From positions 1 through 64,000 of the forward strand of contig CALKNK010000001.1 in NCBI GenBank assembly GCA_938091165.1: a stretch of DNA of 64,000 nucleotides, in the 5' to 3' direction. Of the stretch, positions 51,375 to 60,407 are shown one piece after another. A model generated the notes under the pieces. The model made no database searches. It had not been told where the DNA came from and saw nothing but the letters and a program-made list of their open reading frames with translations. How positions within the stretch are numbered: the first letter of the stretch is position 1; each line of letters starts with the position of its first letter. A program made the position numbers and the translations under genes. This DNA comes from an uncultured Ilumatobacter sp. (lineage in GTDB: Bacteria; Actinomycetota; Acidimicrobiia; Acidimicrobiales; Ilumatobacteraceae).

Positions 51375-51845
51375 CTCGATAGCAGCTCCAATTAGCGGGT
51401 CCGTAGTTGCCAGCAGCGTCGAGGTTGCTCACGACGAAACCTGAGCACGGAAGTCGTTGCCCTGAGGACGGTGGCCCCTGCGGTAGCGTCGTGCTATGGG
51501 CAGCGGGACTCTGGGTGCTCGCCTCCGGACCTGGCGACTGCGACTCGGGCTCTCACGCGAATCAAACCCCGTGTGCGGACCGAGCAACGAAGACATCGCC
51601 CGTGAGCAGTCCTTCGCGCAAGCGCGACTCAGGAATGAGCACGGAAGTTTTTGCTTTGAGGACGGTGGCGTCGAATAGGCAGGAGACACTCCGCAGCAGA
51701 TGCCGTGACAGGTGCCGTGGTAGATGTTTGTGCAGTTCTCGCGGACTTCTTTCGTAAATTTCGTAACCCCGTAACCCCGTAACCCCGTAACCCCGTAGCC
51801 CCACCCGGTAGTACCACCAGGGAGGGGGGTCGCACCCCCCCTACT
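51375..51845 (+). repeat. Dispersed non-coding repeat element, copy 1 (with internal duplication)
   Basis: This stretch is similar in order and sequence to the reverse complement of 60408-60703. Shared blocks, in element sense: CTCGATAGCA; CCG(T/C)AGTTG(C/T)CAGCAGCGTCGA; the hairpin TGCTCA-CGACGAAACC-TGAGCA (51426-51447); TGAGGACGGTGGCCCCTGCG; a GATGTT(T/C)-TGTG block; GACTTCTTTCGT; a short tandem repeat; GTAGCCCC; and a G/C-rich end hairpin (GGGGGGT-CGC-ACCCCCC, 51824-51840). The block GAGCACGGAAGT-TGAGGACGGTGGC occurs a second time at about 51636-51670, so this copy is longer by an internal duplication. It ends 99 bases before metF. No protein is encoded. Confidence 0.75.
51763..51802 (+). 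repeat. Tandem 8-bp repeat inside element copy 1
   Basis: Four perfect GTAACCCC units (51763-51794) are followed by one GTAGCCCC (51795-51802). Just before them the sequence runs TTCTTTCGT-AAATTTCGT, which links the array to the nine-base unit seen in copy 2. Confidence 0.92.
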
Positions 51846-51944
51846 TGCTCACTTCAGGTGTTCCGCATCGCGGAACAAGGCCCGCTTGGTGGGAAGTTTC
51901 TGTCGCGGCACCAACTCGATCATTCGGGTGCATACGTTCCAGAT

Positions 51945-52791
51945 ATGGCGCGGATCTCAAGCAAGTTGGCGGCGGGCCGAACACTGTCCTTCGAGTTCTT
52001 TCCGCCCAACGCAGAGGGCGCGCAGTTGACGCTTGGTCGAACAATTACCGAACTCGCACCGCTCGAGCCGGACTTTGTCAGCATCACCTATGGCGCAGGT
52101 GGTTCAGACCGACACCGCACCGGTTATGTCGTCGAATGGATCTGTCGTGAAACCGATGTCGCATCTCACGTGCGTTGGACATACCCGAGCCGACGTTGCC
52201 GGGCTGCTCGTCGGCTACCGCCGGGTAGGTGTCGAGAATATTCTCGCGCTTGGTGGGGACCTGCCTATTGATGGCAGTGCCCCGGCTGGGGACTACTCGT
52301 ACGCACTGGACTTGATCCACGACGTTGCAGCCACCGGCTGCTTCTCGATCGTGGTCGCCGCGCACCCTGAGGTGCATCCCCGCTCAGTGAGCCGTCAGGC
52401 TGACCGCCGACATCTTGCCGAGAAGCTTCGACTCGCCGACTTTGCCATCACGCAATTCTTCTTTGATCCTGAGCACTACGTGCGCCTTGTCGACGAGCTT
52501 GCAGCGCTCGGTGTTTACAAGCCGATCGTTCCGGGCATCATGCCTGTGACCAGCTTGGATCAAATCACCCGCATGGTGAAGATGAGCGGCACAGAAATAC
52601 CTGGCTGGTTTATCGATCGGTTAAGCGGGGCCCACGATGCGGTCGATGCAAAGCACATCGGTATCGAACTTGCCTCAGAGCTCTGCCGGGACCTCATCGA
52701 AGCCGGCGCACCTGGCCTGCACTTGCACATGCTCAACCGATCCGAGATCGCAAAAGACATCAGGGTGAACCTGGGATCGGTGCTCGTCTGA
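51945..52791 (+). pseudogene. metF: Methylenetetrahydrofolate reductase, frameshifted
   Basis: MetF reduces methylene-THF to methyl-THF for methionine synthesis. The first frame starts at ATG 51945 with LSFEFFPPNAEGAQ and DFVSITYGAGGS, and carries on to ICRETDV; it then runs on as unrelated sequence to 52271. From about 52155-52161 the family sequence continues in another frame with SHLTCVGHTRADVAGLLVGY, ENILALGGD, ITQFFFDPEHY, VPGIMPVTS and the C-terminal APGLHLHMLNRS. Removing one base (or adding two) there would restore a normal reductase of about 281 residues. Either the gene is a recent pseudogene or the base count is wrong. Nothing in the sequence resembles a known slippery frameshift site. 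Confidence 0.82.
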
Positions 52792-52807
52792 GCGATACTG
52801 GACGCCG

Positions 52808-54853
52808 ATGTCCGCCGTTTCCCACTCCACCCCTGAGTCGTCTGTAGGTCGCGGTACCGGCGGCATCGATGCTGCCAACATCAGCAAGGTGCCGTACCTT
52901 CCCGGCCTCGATGGCATGCGAGCGTTCGCCGTGGTCGCAGTGATGCTCTACCACGCGAACAGCTCCTGGCTGAAGGGTGGGTTCATTGGCGTCGAGGTGT
53001 TCTTCGTGATCTCGGGCTACCTCATCACATTGCTCCTCATCTCTGAGCACGAAAAGTTGGGCCTAGTCGACATGAAGAGTTTCTGGATCCGTCGTTTTCG
53101 ACGGCTCCTTCCGGCGCTCTTCGTAATGATGACGCTGCTGTCGGTCTGGACAGCGCTTTTCGAACGTGAAGCGCTCGGCCAACTGCGAGGCGACATCCTC
53201 GCCGGAATCTTCTATATCAGCAACTGGTACCAGATCTTCATTGGCGCCGGGTACAGCGCCAGCAACGATTTCGCACCCTTGCGTCATCTGTGGAGCTTGG
53301 CTGTCGAAGAGCAGTTCTATCTCGTCTGGCCCATAGTGATGGTGGCACTGCTTCGCAAGGGCAGTCGCAAGATCGCCGAGCTCGCCGTCTACCTGTTCGG
53401 CGCTGCGCTGGTGATCACCATCGTCGTCGCACTGCTGTACTACCCGGGGCCTATCAACGCGAACCCGGAAAATTCGCCGAACGCCTACTGGGAGATCGGC
53501 GGCCGTTTCATTTCAAAGGCTGACGCGTTGTACCTCTCGAGTATTTCCCGGTCGAGTGGCCTGCTGCTCGGCGCTGCGATGGCCATGGTATGGCGTCCCG
53601 TTGCGGTGATGCGTGGCCCGCTGCGCGACAAGGGCCGGGCGCTCGACGGGCTGGCTGTTGTCGGTTTCGCGATCCTCGCGGCGATGTGTTGGAAAGTCGG
53701 ATTCATCAACAGCGATGGTGACAACAGCGCCGATCCGTGGCTGTTCCGCGGGGGCTTCTTCGTCGCCAGCATCGCCACGCTGATGATTATCGCTGCCGTC
53801 ACCCATCGAGGGTCGTTCACTTCGAGGGCACTCAGCGGCGCCACGCTGCTGTGGATTGGTACACGCTCGTATGGTCTGTACCTCTACCACTGGCCGATTT
53901 ACCAGATCGTCCGAAACACGGCGGGCACGAAGCTGCAATTCCACGAATGGGTGTTGTGCATGGTTGCCACGGCGATCATCACCGAGATCTCCTACCGCTA
54001 TATCGAGACACCGATCCGTAAGGGCCGCCTCAGCGAGTGGTGGCGTAACCGAGGCCAGCGCAGTCGACGCAATGAGCACAGCCGTGCTGTACTCATTGGG
54101 GCATTTGTCGGGACTGCGCTCGCAGTCTTTGCCGGGTATGGCCTTGCCACAGCAGAGTTGAAACAGAACGAAGTGGCGCAAAGCCTTGAGCAAAACGCAG
54201 AAGCAACCTGCAGCGTTATCGAGGGCAATTGCGGTGATAAAGCCGATAGCACGCCGGTTTCGGGCGACGCAGAGAGCGGGAGTGCCGACGGGGGCGAGAT
54301 ATCCGTGACGACAATCGATCTTGGCGCCGAGGACGCACAGATTGTCGATTCAGCCACGACCACCGAGATTTTTGAGGGTCCAAGCAAACTCGCGATCGGC
54401 GATTCGGTCATGCTCGGCGCAGCAGAGGAGTTGCAGGCGGCCGGCTTCGCCGTTGATGCCGCAGAGAGCCGCGCATTTGTGCGAGGCGTCGACATCTTGC
54501 AATCGCTCGCTGACAACGGCCAGCTCCCAGAAGAGTTGGTCGTCCACCTCGGCACGAACGGCCCAATCGACGAAATCGAAATGACGCAGCTGCTCGACCT
54601 CGCAGCTACCGTGCCCAAGGTCGTGCTCGTGCAGAACGATGTGCCGCGGGACTACGAAGCGTCGAACAATACCCTCATGGTCAATGAGGCAAGCGGCCGC
54701 TCTAACGTTGAAGTGTTGTACTGGGATGGTCTTGCGGCGCAGTGTCCGGGGGATTGCATCTATCAGGACGGATACCACCTGAAGACGCCCGGAGCGGAGT
54801 ACTACACGGCACTGATAACCACAGTGCTCGGCGACGCCGCACTCTTCTCCTAG
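52808..54853 (+). CDS. Membrane acyltransferase with SGNH domain (OafA/YrhL-like), paralogue 1
   Basis: This 681-residue protein has an N-terminal acyltransferase-3 domain of about ten membrane spans (YLPGLDGMRAFAVVAVMLYH, EVFFVISGYLIT, WIRRFRRLLPALF, LRHLWSLAVEEQFYLVWP, YLYHWPIY, RYIETPIRKG). A last span leads to an extracytoplasmic SGNH domain with Ser in AIGDSVMLGAAEEL, HLGTNGP and DGYHLKTPGAEYY (the Asp-x-x-His pair). Such enzymes carry acyl groups across the membrane and place them on cell-wall polymers or exopolysaccharide. A similar gene follows directly. Confidence 0.93.
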   Translation: MSAVSHSTPESSVGRGTGGIDAANISKVPYLPGLDGMRAFAVVAVMLYHANSSWLKGGFIGVEVFFVISGYLITLLLISEHEKLGLVDMKSFWIRRFRRLLPALFVMMTLLSVWTALFEREALGQLRGDILAGIFYISNWYQIFIGAGYSASNDFAPLRHLWSLAVEEQFYLVWPIVMVALLRKGSRKIAELAVYLFGAALVITIVVALLYYPGPINANPENSPNAYWEIGGRFISKADALYLSSISRSSGLLLGAAMAMVWRPVAVMRGPLRDKGRALDGLAVVGFAILAAMCWKVGFINSDGDNSADPWLFRGGFFVASIATLMIIAAVTHRGSFTSRALSGATLLWIGTRSYGLYLYHWPIYQIVRNTAGTKLQFHEWVLCMVATAIITEISYRYIETPIRKGRLSEWWRNRGQRSRRNEHSRAVLIGAFVGTALAVFAGYGLATAELKQNEVAQSLEQNAEATCSVIEGNCGDKADSTPVSGDAESGSADGGEISVTTIDLGAEDAQIVDSATTTEIFEGPSKLAIGDSVMLGAAEELQAAGFAVDAAESRAFVRGVDILQSLADNGQLPEELVVHLGTNGPIDEIEMTQLLDLAATVPKVVLVQNDVPRDYEASNNTLMVNEASGRSNVEVLYWDGLAAQCPGDCIYQDGYHLKTPGAEYYTALITTVLGDAALFS

Positions 54854-54956
54854 CAGCCACGGACTGGCGGTAGCCGACGTAGTGGGTAAGGCTCACTGAA
54901 CTTTGAACTAAGCGTGACCTCATTTGACGATGTCAAACGGCGATACTGGAGTGCTG

Positions 54957-57122
54957 ATGGTTGTGTCTGATCCACCGACGACCCGGCCGCCACGGTCCGG
55001 TTGGCGAACGGATCGAACTGGCCTAAACGATCATTCGGGTGGTTTCGTTCGAGAACACATTAGTCGAGTGCCGTATCTGCCTGGGCTTGACGGCATGCGA
55101 GCTCTAGCTGTTGTTGCGGTGATGATCTACCACGCAAACAGCTCGTGGCTTCCTGGTGGTTTCCTCGGCGTTGAGATGTTCTTCGTGATTTCGGGCTATC
55201 TGATCACGTTGCTGCTGATCGCCGAACGAGAACGTGACTACGGCATCTCACTGATCGACTTCTGGGTTCGCCGTGCTCGTCGACTGCTCCCAGCGGTCTT
55301 CGTGCTGATGACGCTCCTGACAATTTGGACCGCATTGTTTGAGCGTGATGCGCTGGGACAGCTTCGCGGTGATGTGATTGCAGGTTTGTTCTACGTATCC
55401 AACTGGTACCAGATCTGGGTTGGACTCGGATACACCGCTGTCGGTGATTTCGCACCGCTGCGGCACTTGTGGAGCCTCGCCGTCGAAGAACAGTTCTATT
55501 TGATTTGGCCCCTGATAATGGTCGCGTTCCTCGGGCGGTCTGGCACTCGCCGCATCGCCAACTTCAGCCGATGGTTGTTTGCTGCCGCGATCCTGGTCAC
55601 CATCGGTGTGGCCCTGTTATACCGACCCGGCCCGATCGGCGAACCGAGCCAGACTCCCGAGGCCTACTGGTTCATCGGCGATCGACCGATTGCAAAACTC
55701 GACACGCTTTATCTCAGCACGGTGACGCGCGCAGGTGGCCTCATGCTCGGCTCAGCGTTTGCAATGATTTGGCGCCCATATGCCGTTGTACGGGGTCCGT
55801 TGCGCAGAAAGGGTCGGGCCTTCGACGTGCTGGCCCTCGTTGGATTCTTGGGTCTTTGCTGGATGGCCTGGAGCATTTATCTCATCGATCCGGCGGGGCC
55901 GGATGCTCGGCTCTTCAAGGGCGGCCTCTTTGTCACCGGGCTCCTAACGCTGTTCATCATTGCCGCCGTAACGCACCGGGGTTCGATCGCAAACCGAGTG
56001 CTTGGTGGCAGGGTGCTGAACTGGATTGGAACACGTTCGTACGGGCTTTACCTATATCACTGGCCGATCTATCAGATCATCCGCAATGTCGAAGGGAACT
56101 TTCTGCGTCCGCGCGAATTTCTGCTCGCCATGATCCCAACCGTGCTGCTAACCGAGGCGTCATACCGTTTGATCGAGACACCGATCCGAAAGGGCGAGCT
56201 CGGCGTCACGGTCAGGCGTCTTCGGGGTGGCTCGGGTAACCGTCCGAGAGGACTCATAATTGGCGGCGTCGCTGTGGCGTGCGTGCTGTCTCTCTTCGCC
56301 GGTGTGACGCTCGCCAAAGCCGAACTCAAACAGAACGACATTGCCGAGTCGCTCGATGACGGTGAAGACTTCACCACGAATCTTGCTGCGACAGCCGACG
56401 ACTCGCCGACGGCAACGCTGCCACCGACCATTCCACCGTCACCGACGCCCGTGCCCTCGCCGACTGCAGCGCCGACCACGACCATCACCTCAACGTCGAC
56501 AGCGCCGACTTCGATCACGACGGTGCCTCCGGTTGTCTCAACTGCAGCACCCACCACGGTTTCGGGATCCATCGTGCCGCTGGCTCCGATCACGCAGTTA
56601 GGGGTGGTGACTGATTTGACAGGCATCCAACCACTGACGATCCCTGCGATGGACATCGGACTCCCACTGGTTGCGCTCGGCGACTCGGTCATGCTCGGAG
56701 CGGCTGAGGAACTGCAAGCCGCAGGTTTCGCCGTTGATGCCGTGAAGAGCCGTCAGATGGTGACGTTCCTCCCCGATATGCAGGCAATACGTGACGCAGG
56801 TTCGTTTGGGCCGGTTGTTGTTGTCCATTTGGGAACCAACGGTCCGTTCAGCCAGACAACACTTGACCAAATGATGGGTCTCGTCGCCGAGGTGCCGAGA
56901 GTACTCGTCCTCACCGGCAAGGGCGATCGTGACTGGATCGGCGGTAACAATGCGAAAATCCGTGGGCTGGCAGCGCTGTACCCTGGGGTGACTGTGATCG
57001 ACTGGGAAGTGCTGTCGGAAGACTGCACGGGCAACTGCTTTTACGACGATGGCATTCATCTCACGCAATCCGGCCAGACGTTTTATGCCGATGTGATCAA
57101 GCACGTGCTCGGTCTGGCCTGA
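54957..57122 (+). CDS. Membrane acyltransferase with SGNH domain (OafA/YrhL-like), paralogue 2
   Basis: This protein of about 721 residues is closely related to the preceding one over its whole length: LPGLDGMRALAVVAVMIYH, LRHLWSLAVEEQFYLIWP, LYLYHWPIYQIIRN and ALGDSVMLGAAEEL. The SGNH domain shows the Ser of GDS, HLGTNGP and DDGIHLTQSGQTFY. It differs by a long Thr/Pro/Ser-rich linker (PPTIPPSPTPVPSPTAAPTT and more) between membrane and SGNH domains, likely spanning part of the cell wall. ATG 54957 has GGAG five bases upstream; an ATG at 54930 is an alternative. The pair probably arose by tandem duplication. Confidence 0.92.
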   Translation: MVVSDPPTTRPPRSGWRTDRTGLNDHSGGFVREHISRVPYLPGLDGMRALAVVAVMIYHANSSWLPGGFLGVEMFFVISGYLITLLLIAERERDYGISLIDFWVRRARRLLPAVFVLMTLLTIWTALFERDALGQLRGDVIAGLFYVSNWYQIWVGLGYTAVGDFAPLRHLWSLAVEEQFYLIWPLIMVAFLGRSGTRRIANFSRWLFAAAILVTIGVALLYRPGPIGEPSQTPEAYWFIGDRPIAKLDTLYLSTVTRAGGLMLGSAFAMIWRPYAVVRGPLRRKGRAFDVLALVGFLGLCWMAWSIYLIDPAGPDARLFKGGLFVTGLLTLFIIAAVTHRGSIANRVLGGRVLNWIGTRSYGLYLYHWPIYQIIRNVEGNFLRPREFLLAMIPTVLLTEASYRLIETPIRKGELGVTVRRLRGGSGNRPRGLIIGGVAVACVLSLFAGVTLAKAELKQNDIAESLDDGEDFTTNLAATADDSPTATLPPTIPPSPTPVPSPTAAPTTTITSTSTAPTSITTVPPVVSTAAPTTVSGSIVPLAPITQLGVVTDLTGIQPLTIPAMDIGLPLVALGDSVMLGAAEELQAAGFAVDAVKSRQMVTFLPDMQAIRDAGSFGPVVVVHLGTNGPFSQTTLDQMMGLVAEVPRVLVLTGKGDRDWIGGNNAKIRGLAALYPGVTVIDWEVLSEDCTGNCFYDDGIHLTQSGQTFYADVIKHVLGLA

Positions 57123-57166
57123 CCAACAGCTTGGCCCGGCGAGGCTTGCGGCGTAGCCTCAGCGTC

Positions 57167-58153
57167 ATGTCCACTCCAGTTCGTGTTGCCGTTACCGGAG
57201 CTGCAGGCCAGATCGGCTACAGCCTCCTCTTCCGTATTGCATCGGGCACCATGCTCGGCTCTGATACTCCCATTGCGTTGCAGTTGCTTGAGATCACGCC
57301 GGCCCTCGGTGCGCTCGAAGGTGTCAAGATGGAGCTCGACGACGGCGCCTTCCCGCTGCTCGATTCGATCACCTGCACCGACGATGCGGACGTGGCATTC
57401 GGCGACGCCGACGTCGCGATTCTTGTTGGTTCGATGCCGCGCAAGGCGGGCATGGAGCGCGCCGACCTGCTCTCGGCAAATGGTGGCATTTTCAAGCCGC
57501 AGGGCGAGGCGCTGAGCCGCTCTGCCAGGAAGGACGTGAAGGTACTCGTCGTCGGTAACCCGGCCAACACCAACGCCGTGATCGCAATGAACAACGCCCC
57601 TGACCTTGACCCCGGCAGATTTACAGCGATGACCCGTCTTGACCACAACCGTGCGATCAGCCAGCTCGCGACTCGGCTCGATGCGTCGGTGAATGACATC
57701 AGGAAGATGACGATCTGGGGGAATCACTCCACAACTCAATACCCCGATCTGTTCCACTGTGAAGTCAACGGCCAGAACGCGCACGACGCAGTTGGCGATC
57801 ACGATTGGTACGCCAATGAGTACATTCCGAAGGTCGCCAAGCGTGGCGCTGCGATCATTGAGGCACGCGGGTCATCGTCGGCGGCCTCGGCGGCCTCGGC
57901 AGCGGTCGACCACATTCGGGACTGGACTCTCGGCACGCCTGAGGGAGATTGGGTATCCATGTCGGTTCCGAGCGACGGCAGCTACGGCGTGCCCGTAGGA
58001 ATCATTAGCTCGTTTCCGTGTGTCTGCAAGGACGGCAGATACGAGATTGTGCAGGGCCTCGACATCGACGACTTCAGCCGCGCCAAGATCGACGCCACCG
58101 CTGGCGAGCTCGTTGAAGAGCGCGATGCGGTCAAGGAACTCGGTCTAATCTGA
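57167..58153 (+). CDS. mdh: Malate dehydrogenase
   Basis: This 328-residue NAD-dependent enzyme interconverts malate and oxaloacetate. It has the nucleotide motif VTGAAGQIGYSLLFRIASG, a substrate Arg in GSMPRKAGMER, VVGNPANTNA, MTRLDHNRA, and the catalytic His in MTIWGNHSTTQYPD. This is the long two-domain form common in actinobacteria and plastids. ATG 57167 (MSTPVRVAV) is preferred over an in-frame start 12 codons upstream. It starts 44 bases after the acyltransferase stop. Confidence 0.97.
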   Translation: MSTPVRVAVTGAAGQIGYSLLFRIASGTMLGSDTPIALQLLEITPALGALEGVKMELDDGAFPLLDSITCTDDADVAFGDADVAILVGSMPRKAGMERADLLSANGGIFKPQGEALSRSARKDVKVLVVGNPANTNAVIAMNNAPDLDPGRFTAMTRLDHNRAISQLATRLDASVNDIRKMTIWGNHSTTQYPDLFHCEVNGQNAHDAVGDHDWYANEYIPKVAKRGAAIIEARGSSSAASAASAAVDHIRDWTLGTPEGDWVSMSVPSDGSYGVPVGIISSFPCVCKDGRYEIVQGLDIDDFSRAKIDATAGELVEERDAVKELGLI

Positions 58154-58208
58154 TGAGCCGTAAGTGTTGATGGCGATGATCAGCCGGGGTGCGTCCAAGC
58201 GTTGATTG

Positions 58209-59492
58209 TCAGACCGTTGCGGACCGAGGGGCGCCGAGGTGCTCTTTGGTCAGTTCGGGAGAACGCCGTCGCACGATCAAGACAGTGATCCAGGAGCCGA
58301 GGCACAGCAGAGATATACCAATCGAGAACGGCGTCGTGGAATCGCTGACGAAAGCGCTGACGATCGTGCCCAGCACGGCGCCGCCCGCCATCCGGATCGC
58401 TCCGCCGTAGGCCGACGCCGTTCCGGCAAGATGGCCGACGGGGCCGAGCGCGGCGGTGTTCAGGTTTGGCATCAGGAACATGAACGAAGACAGCGTGAGG
58501 GCGAGTACTGGCATGTAAACCCAGATACTTGGTCGTCCTCCGGCGAAGATCGAGATAGCGCACAGCAGCATCGTTGTCGGTATCAGCATTGAGTAAACCA
58601 TGTTCACGAGCCGGTGGACGCCGACGCGGACGACAATTCGGCCGTTGAGCACTGCGCACGCGGCGAAGAGTAATGCCACAAGTCCGAAGATAAGGGGGAA
58701 CTGATCCTCTCGATCGAACACCTCGCTGATGATCAGCTCGCTGCTCGCCAGGTAAGCGGTGAACACCCCTTGCAAGAAGATTGTGGCGTTGGTGTACCCG
58801 GAGGTGACCGGGGTGCGCGCTACTTCGACGTAGCCGTCGGCTGTGGCGCGGAGCTCTAGAGGGCGTCGGTTGCCTGGATCGAGCGATTCACGCATCCGTA
58901 AGCTCCAGAGTCCGATCGCAAGGGCGAAGACAGCGCAGAACCAGAAAATGGAGCGCCAGGGGAAAATGGCAATGAGGCCGGCGCCGATGCTGGGAGCGAG
59001 GATTGGCACGAGCATGAAGACAGCCATCACCTGTGACATCGCCCTTGCCATCTGGCTGCCCTCGAAGCGGTCGCGAATGATCGCCGTTGCGACCACTCGT
59101 GCGCCTGCCGCTCCGAGTCCCCAGACAAAGCGGCTGAGAAGGAGAAGCTCAAAGGTAGGCGCCAACGCCGATCCGGCAGCACCAATGACGTAGATGATGC
59201 TGCCTGCATAAAGGACCGGTTTGCGTCCAAAGCGATCTGCGATCGGCCCCCATACGAGCTGAGCGATGGCGAGTCCCATGAAGAAGACGGTGATGACTTG
59301 ACCAGCACGCGGTGACGAATCGCCAAGGTCAAATGCCCTGCGGATTTCGTCAAAGGCCGGCAGCATCGTGTCGATGCCGAGCGCCATCAGCGCCATAATT
59401 GCCGACATCAAGGTCAGCAGCTCTCGCTGATCCATCCGGTACTGCGGCATCGCCGGAACGGCAGCGTCAGCTTCGGAAGCGAGATCGGTCAC
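58209..59492 (-). CDS. Bcr/CflA-type MFS drug exporter
   Basis: This 427-residue permease has twelve spans and the 12-TM drug:H+ antiporter signs. ALGIDTMLPAFDEIRRAFDL is at the first span, GPIADRFGRKPVL forms the motif A loop, and ARVVATAIIRDRFEG occurs at the fourth to fifth spans. Characterised Bcr proteins export bicyclomycin, sulfonamides or cysteine. It starts at GTG and is convergent with mdh. The substrate here is unknown. Confidence 0.92.
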   Translation of the reverse strand: MTDLASEADAAVPAMPQYRMDQRELLTLMSAIMALMALGIDTMLPAFDEIRRAFDLGDSSPRAGQVITVFFMGLAIAQLVWGPIADRFGRKPVLYAGSIIYVIGAAGSALAPTFELLLLSRFVWGLGAAGARVVATAIIRDRFEGSQMARAMSQVMAVFMLVPILAPSIGAGLIAIFPWRSIFWFCAVFALAIGLWSLRMRESLDPGNRRPLELRATADGYVEVARTPVTSGYTNATIFLQGVFTAYLASSELIISEVFDREDQFPLIFGLVALLFAACAVLNGRIVVRVGVHRLVNMVYSMLIPTTMLLCAISIFAGGRPSIWVYMPVLALTLSSFMFLMPNLNTAALGPVGHLAGTASAYGGAIRMAGGAVLGTIVSAFVSDSTTPFSIGISLLCLGSWITVLIVRRRSPELTKEHLGAPRSATV

Positions 59493-59602
59493 GTTCGAAC
59501 GCTAACGAGCAGGGATGAGCGCTCCCTGGTTGAGCGACGGGCGTCACGCTGAACCGGATCGCCTTGAAGGGCGGCCACATCGTGAGGATTCGCTGATGTT
59601 TC

Positions 59603-60319
59603 CTAACTGACAGCGACGTGGCAGCCAATCTGCATCATTCGGTCGACCCCCGCCTTCAGATCCTCGTCGCTGATTCGAACGGTACTGCCATCGTCGCCAA
59701 GAATGTCGCTGACGGTCATGATGGCGAGCGCCTCGATCCCTTTCACTGCGGCAATCGTGTACATCATCGCCGCTTCCATCTCGACACCGAGGTGGCCAAG
59801 GCGCTTCCATCGACCGAACGTGTCAGGGTCGGGATCGTAGAAAATGCCGGAGGTGACAATCGCACCTGTGTGCACCGTGCCCGCGCCTGACTCTCGGCTC
59901 AGCTGTGCGGCGGTCTCAGCGAGGGTAAACGTTGCGCTTGGTGCGTAACCCGACATCTGGGCATAACGAAGTGGAGTGCTGTCGTCGGCCGACGCGCTTA
60001 TGCCGATCACGGTGTCGCCCATATTCATACCGACTTGCAGACCTCCGCAGGTACCCACGCGGACCAGACGCTTCGCTCCCAACATGATGAGTTCTTCGAA
60101 GATTATTCCAGCACTCGGTGAGCCCATGCCTGTGGACTGGACGCTGATCGGCTCGCCGTTGAACGTACCGGTGAAGCCCAGCATCCCGCGTTCGGCATTG
60201 ACCTGGCGGAAGTCCGAATCAAAGAATGTCTCAGCGATGTACTGGGCGCGCACCGGGTCACCGGGGCACAGCACGTTCGGTGCATAGTCGGATTCGTCAG
60301 CACGCAAATGGATCGGCAT
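59603..60319 (-). CDS. deoD: DeoD-type purine nucleoside phosphorylase
   Basis: This 238-residue phosphorylase splits purine nucleosides into base and ribose 1-phosphate. It matches the hexameric DeoD type: MPIHLRADESDYAPNVLCPGDPVRA (phosphate-binding Arg), QSTGMGSPSAGIIFEEL, VRVGTCGGLQ, the VEMEAAMMYTIA nucleoside-binding loop and the catalytic Asp in VSDIL. Uridine phosphorylase activity cannot be excluded, because the two groups are close. Copy 2 of the dispersed repeat ends 88 bases upstream of its start. Confidence 0.9.
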   Translation of the reverse strand: MPIHLRADESDYAPNVLCPGDPVRAQYIAETFFDSDFRQVNAERGMLGFTGTFNGEPISVQSTGMGSPSAGIIFEELIMLGAKRLVRVGTCGGLQVGMNMGDTVIGISASADDSTPLRYAQMSGYAPSATFTLAETAAQLSRESGAGTVHTGAIVTSGIFYDPDPDTFGRWKRLGHLGVEMEAAMMYTIAAVKGIEALAIMTVSDILGDDGSTVRISDEDLKAGVDRMMQIGCHVAVS

Positions 60320-60407
60320 GAGAGCAGGATACGCAGGCCTACTTGAGGAATTTGCTCGTGGTGTTGTCAGCGAGAATTCTGCCGTCGGTCTGACGACGCC
60401 GAGTATC

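Noticed and set aside
51375..51845. CRISPR array
   Set aside because: The tandem units are 8 bases, adjacent and without spacers, and no cas genes are in the window.
52141..52175. Programmed frameshift in metF
   Set aside because: There is no slippery heptamer or downstream structure that I can see, and MetF is not known to be frameshift-regulated. A mutation or sequence error is simpler.
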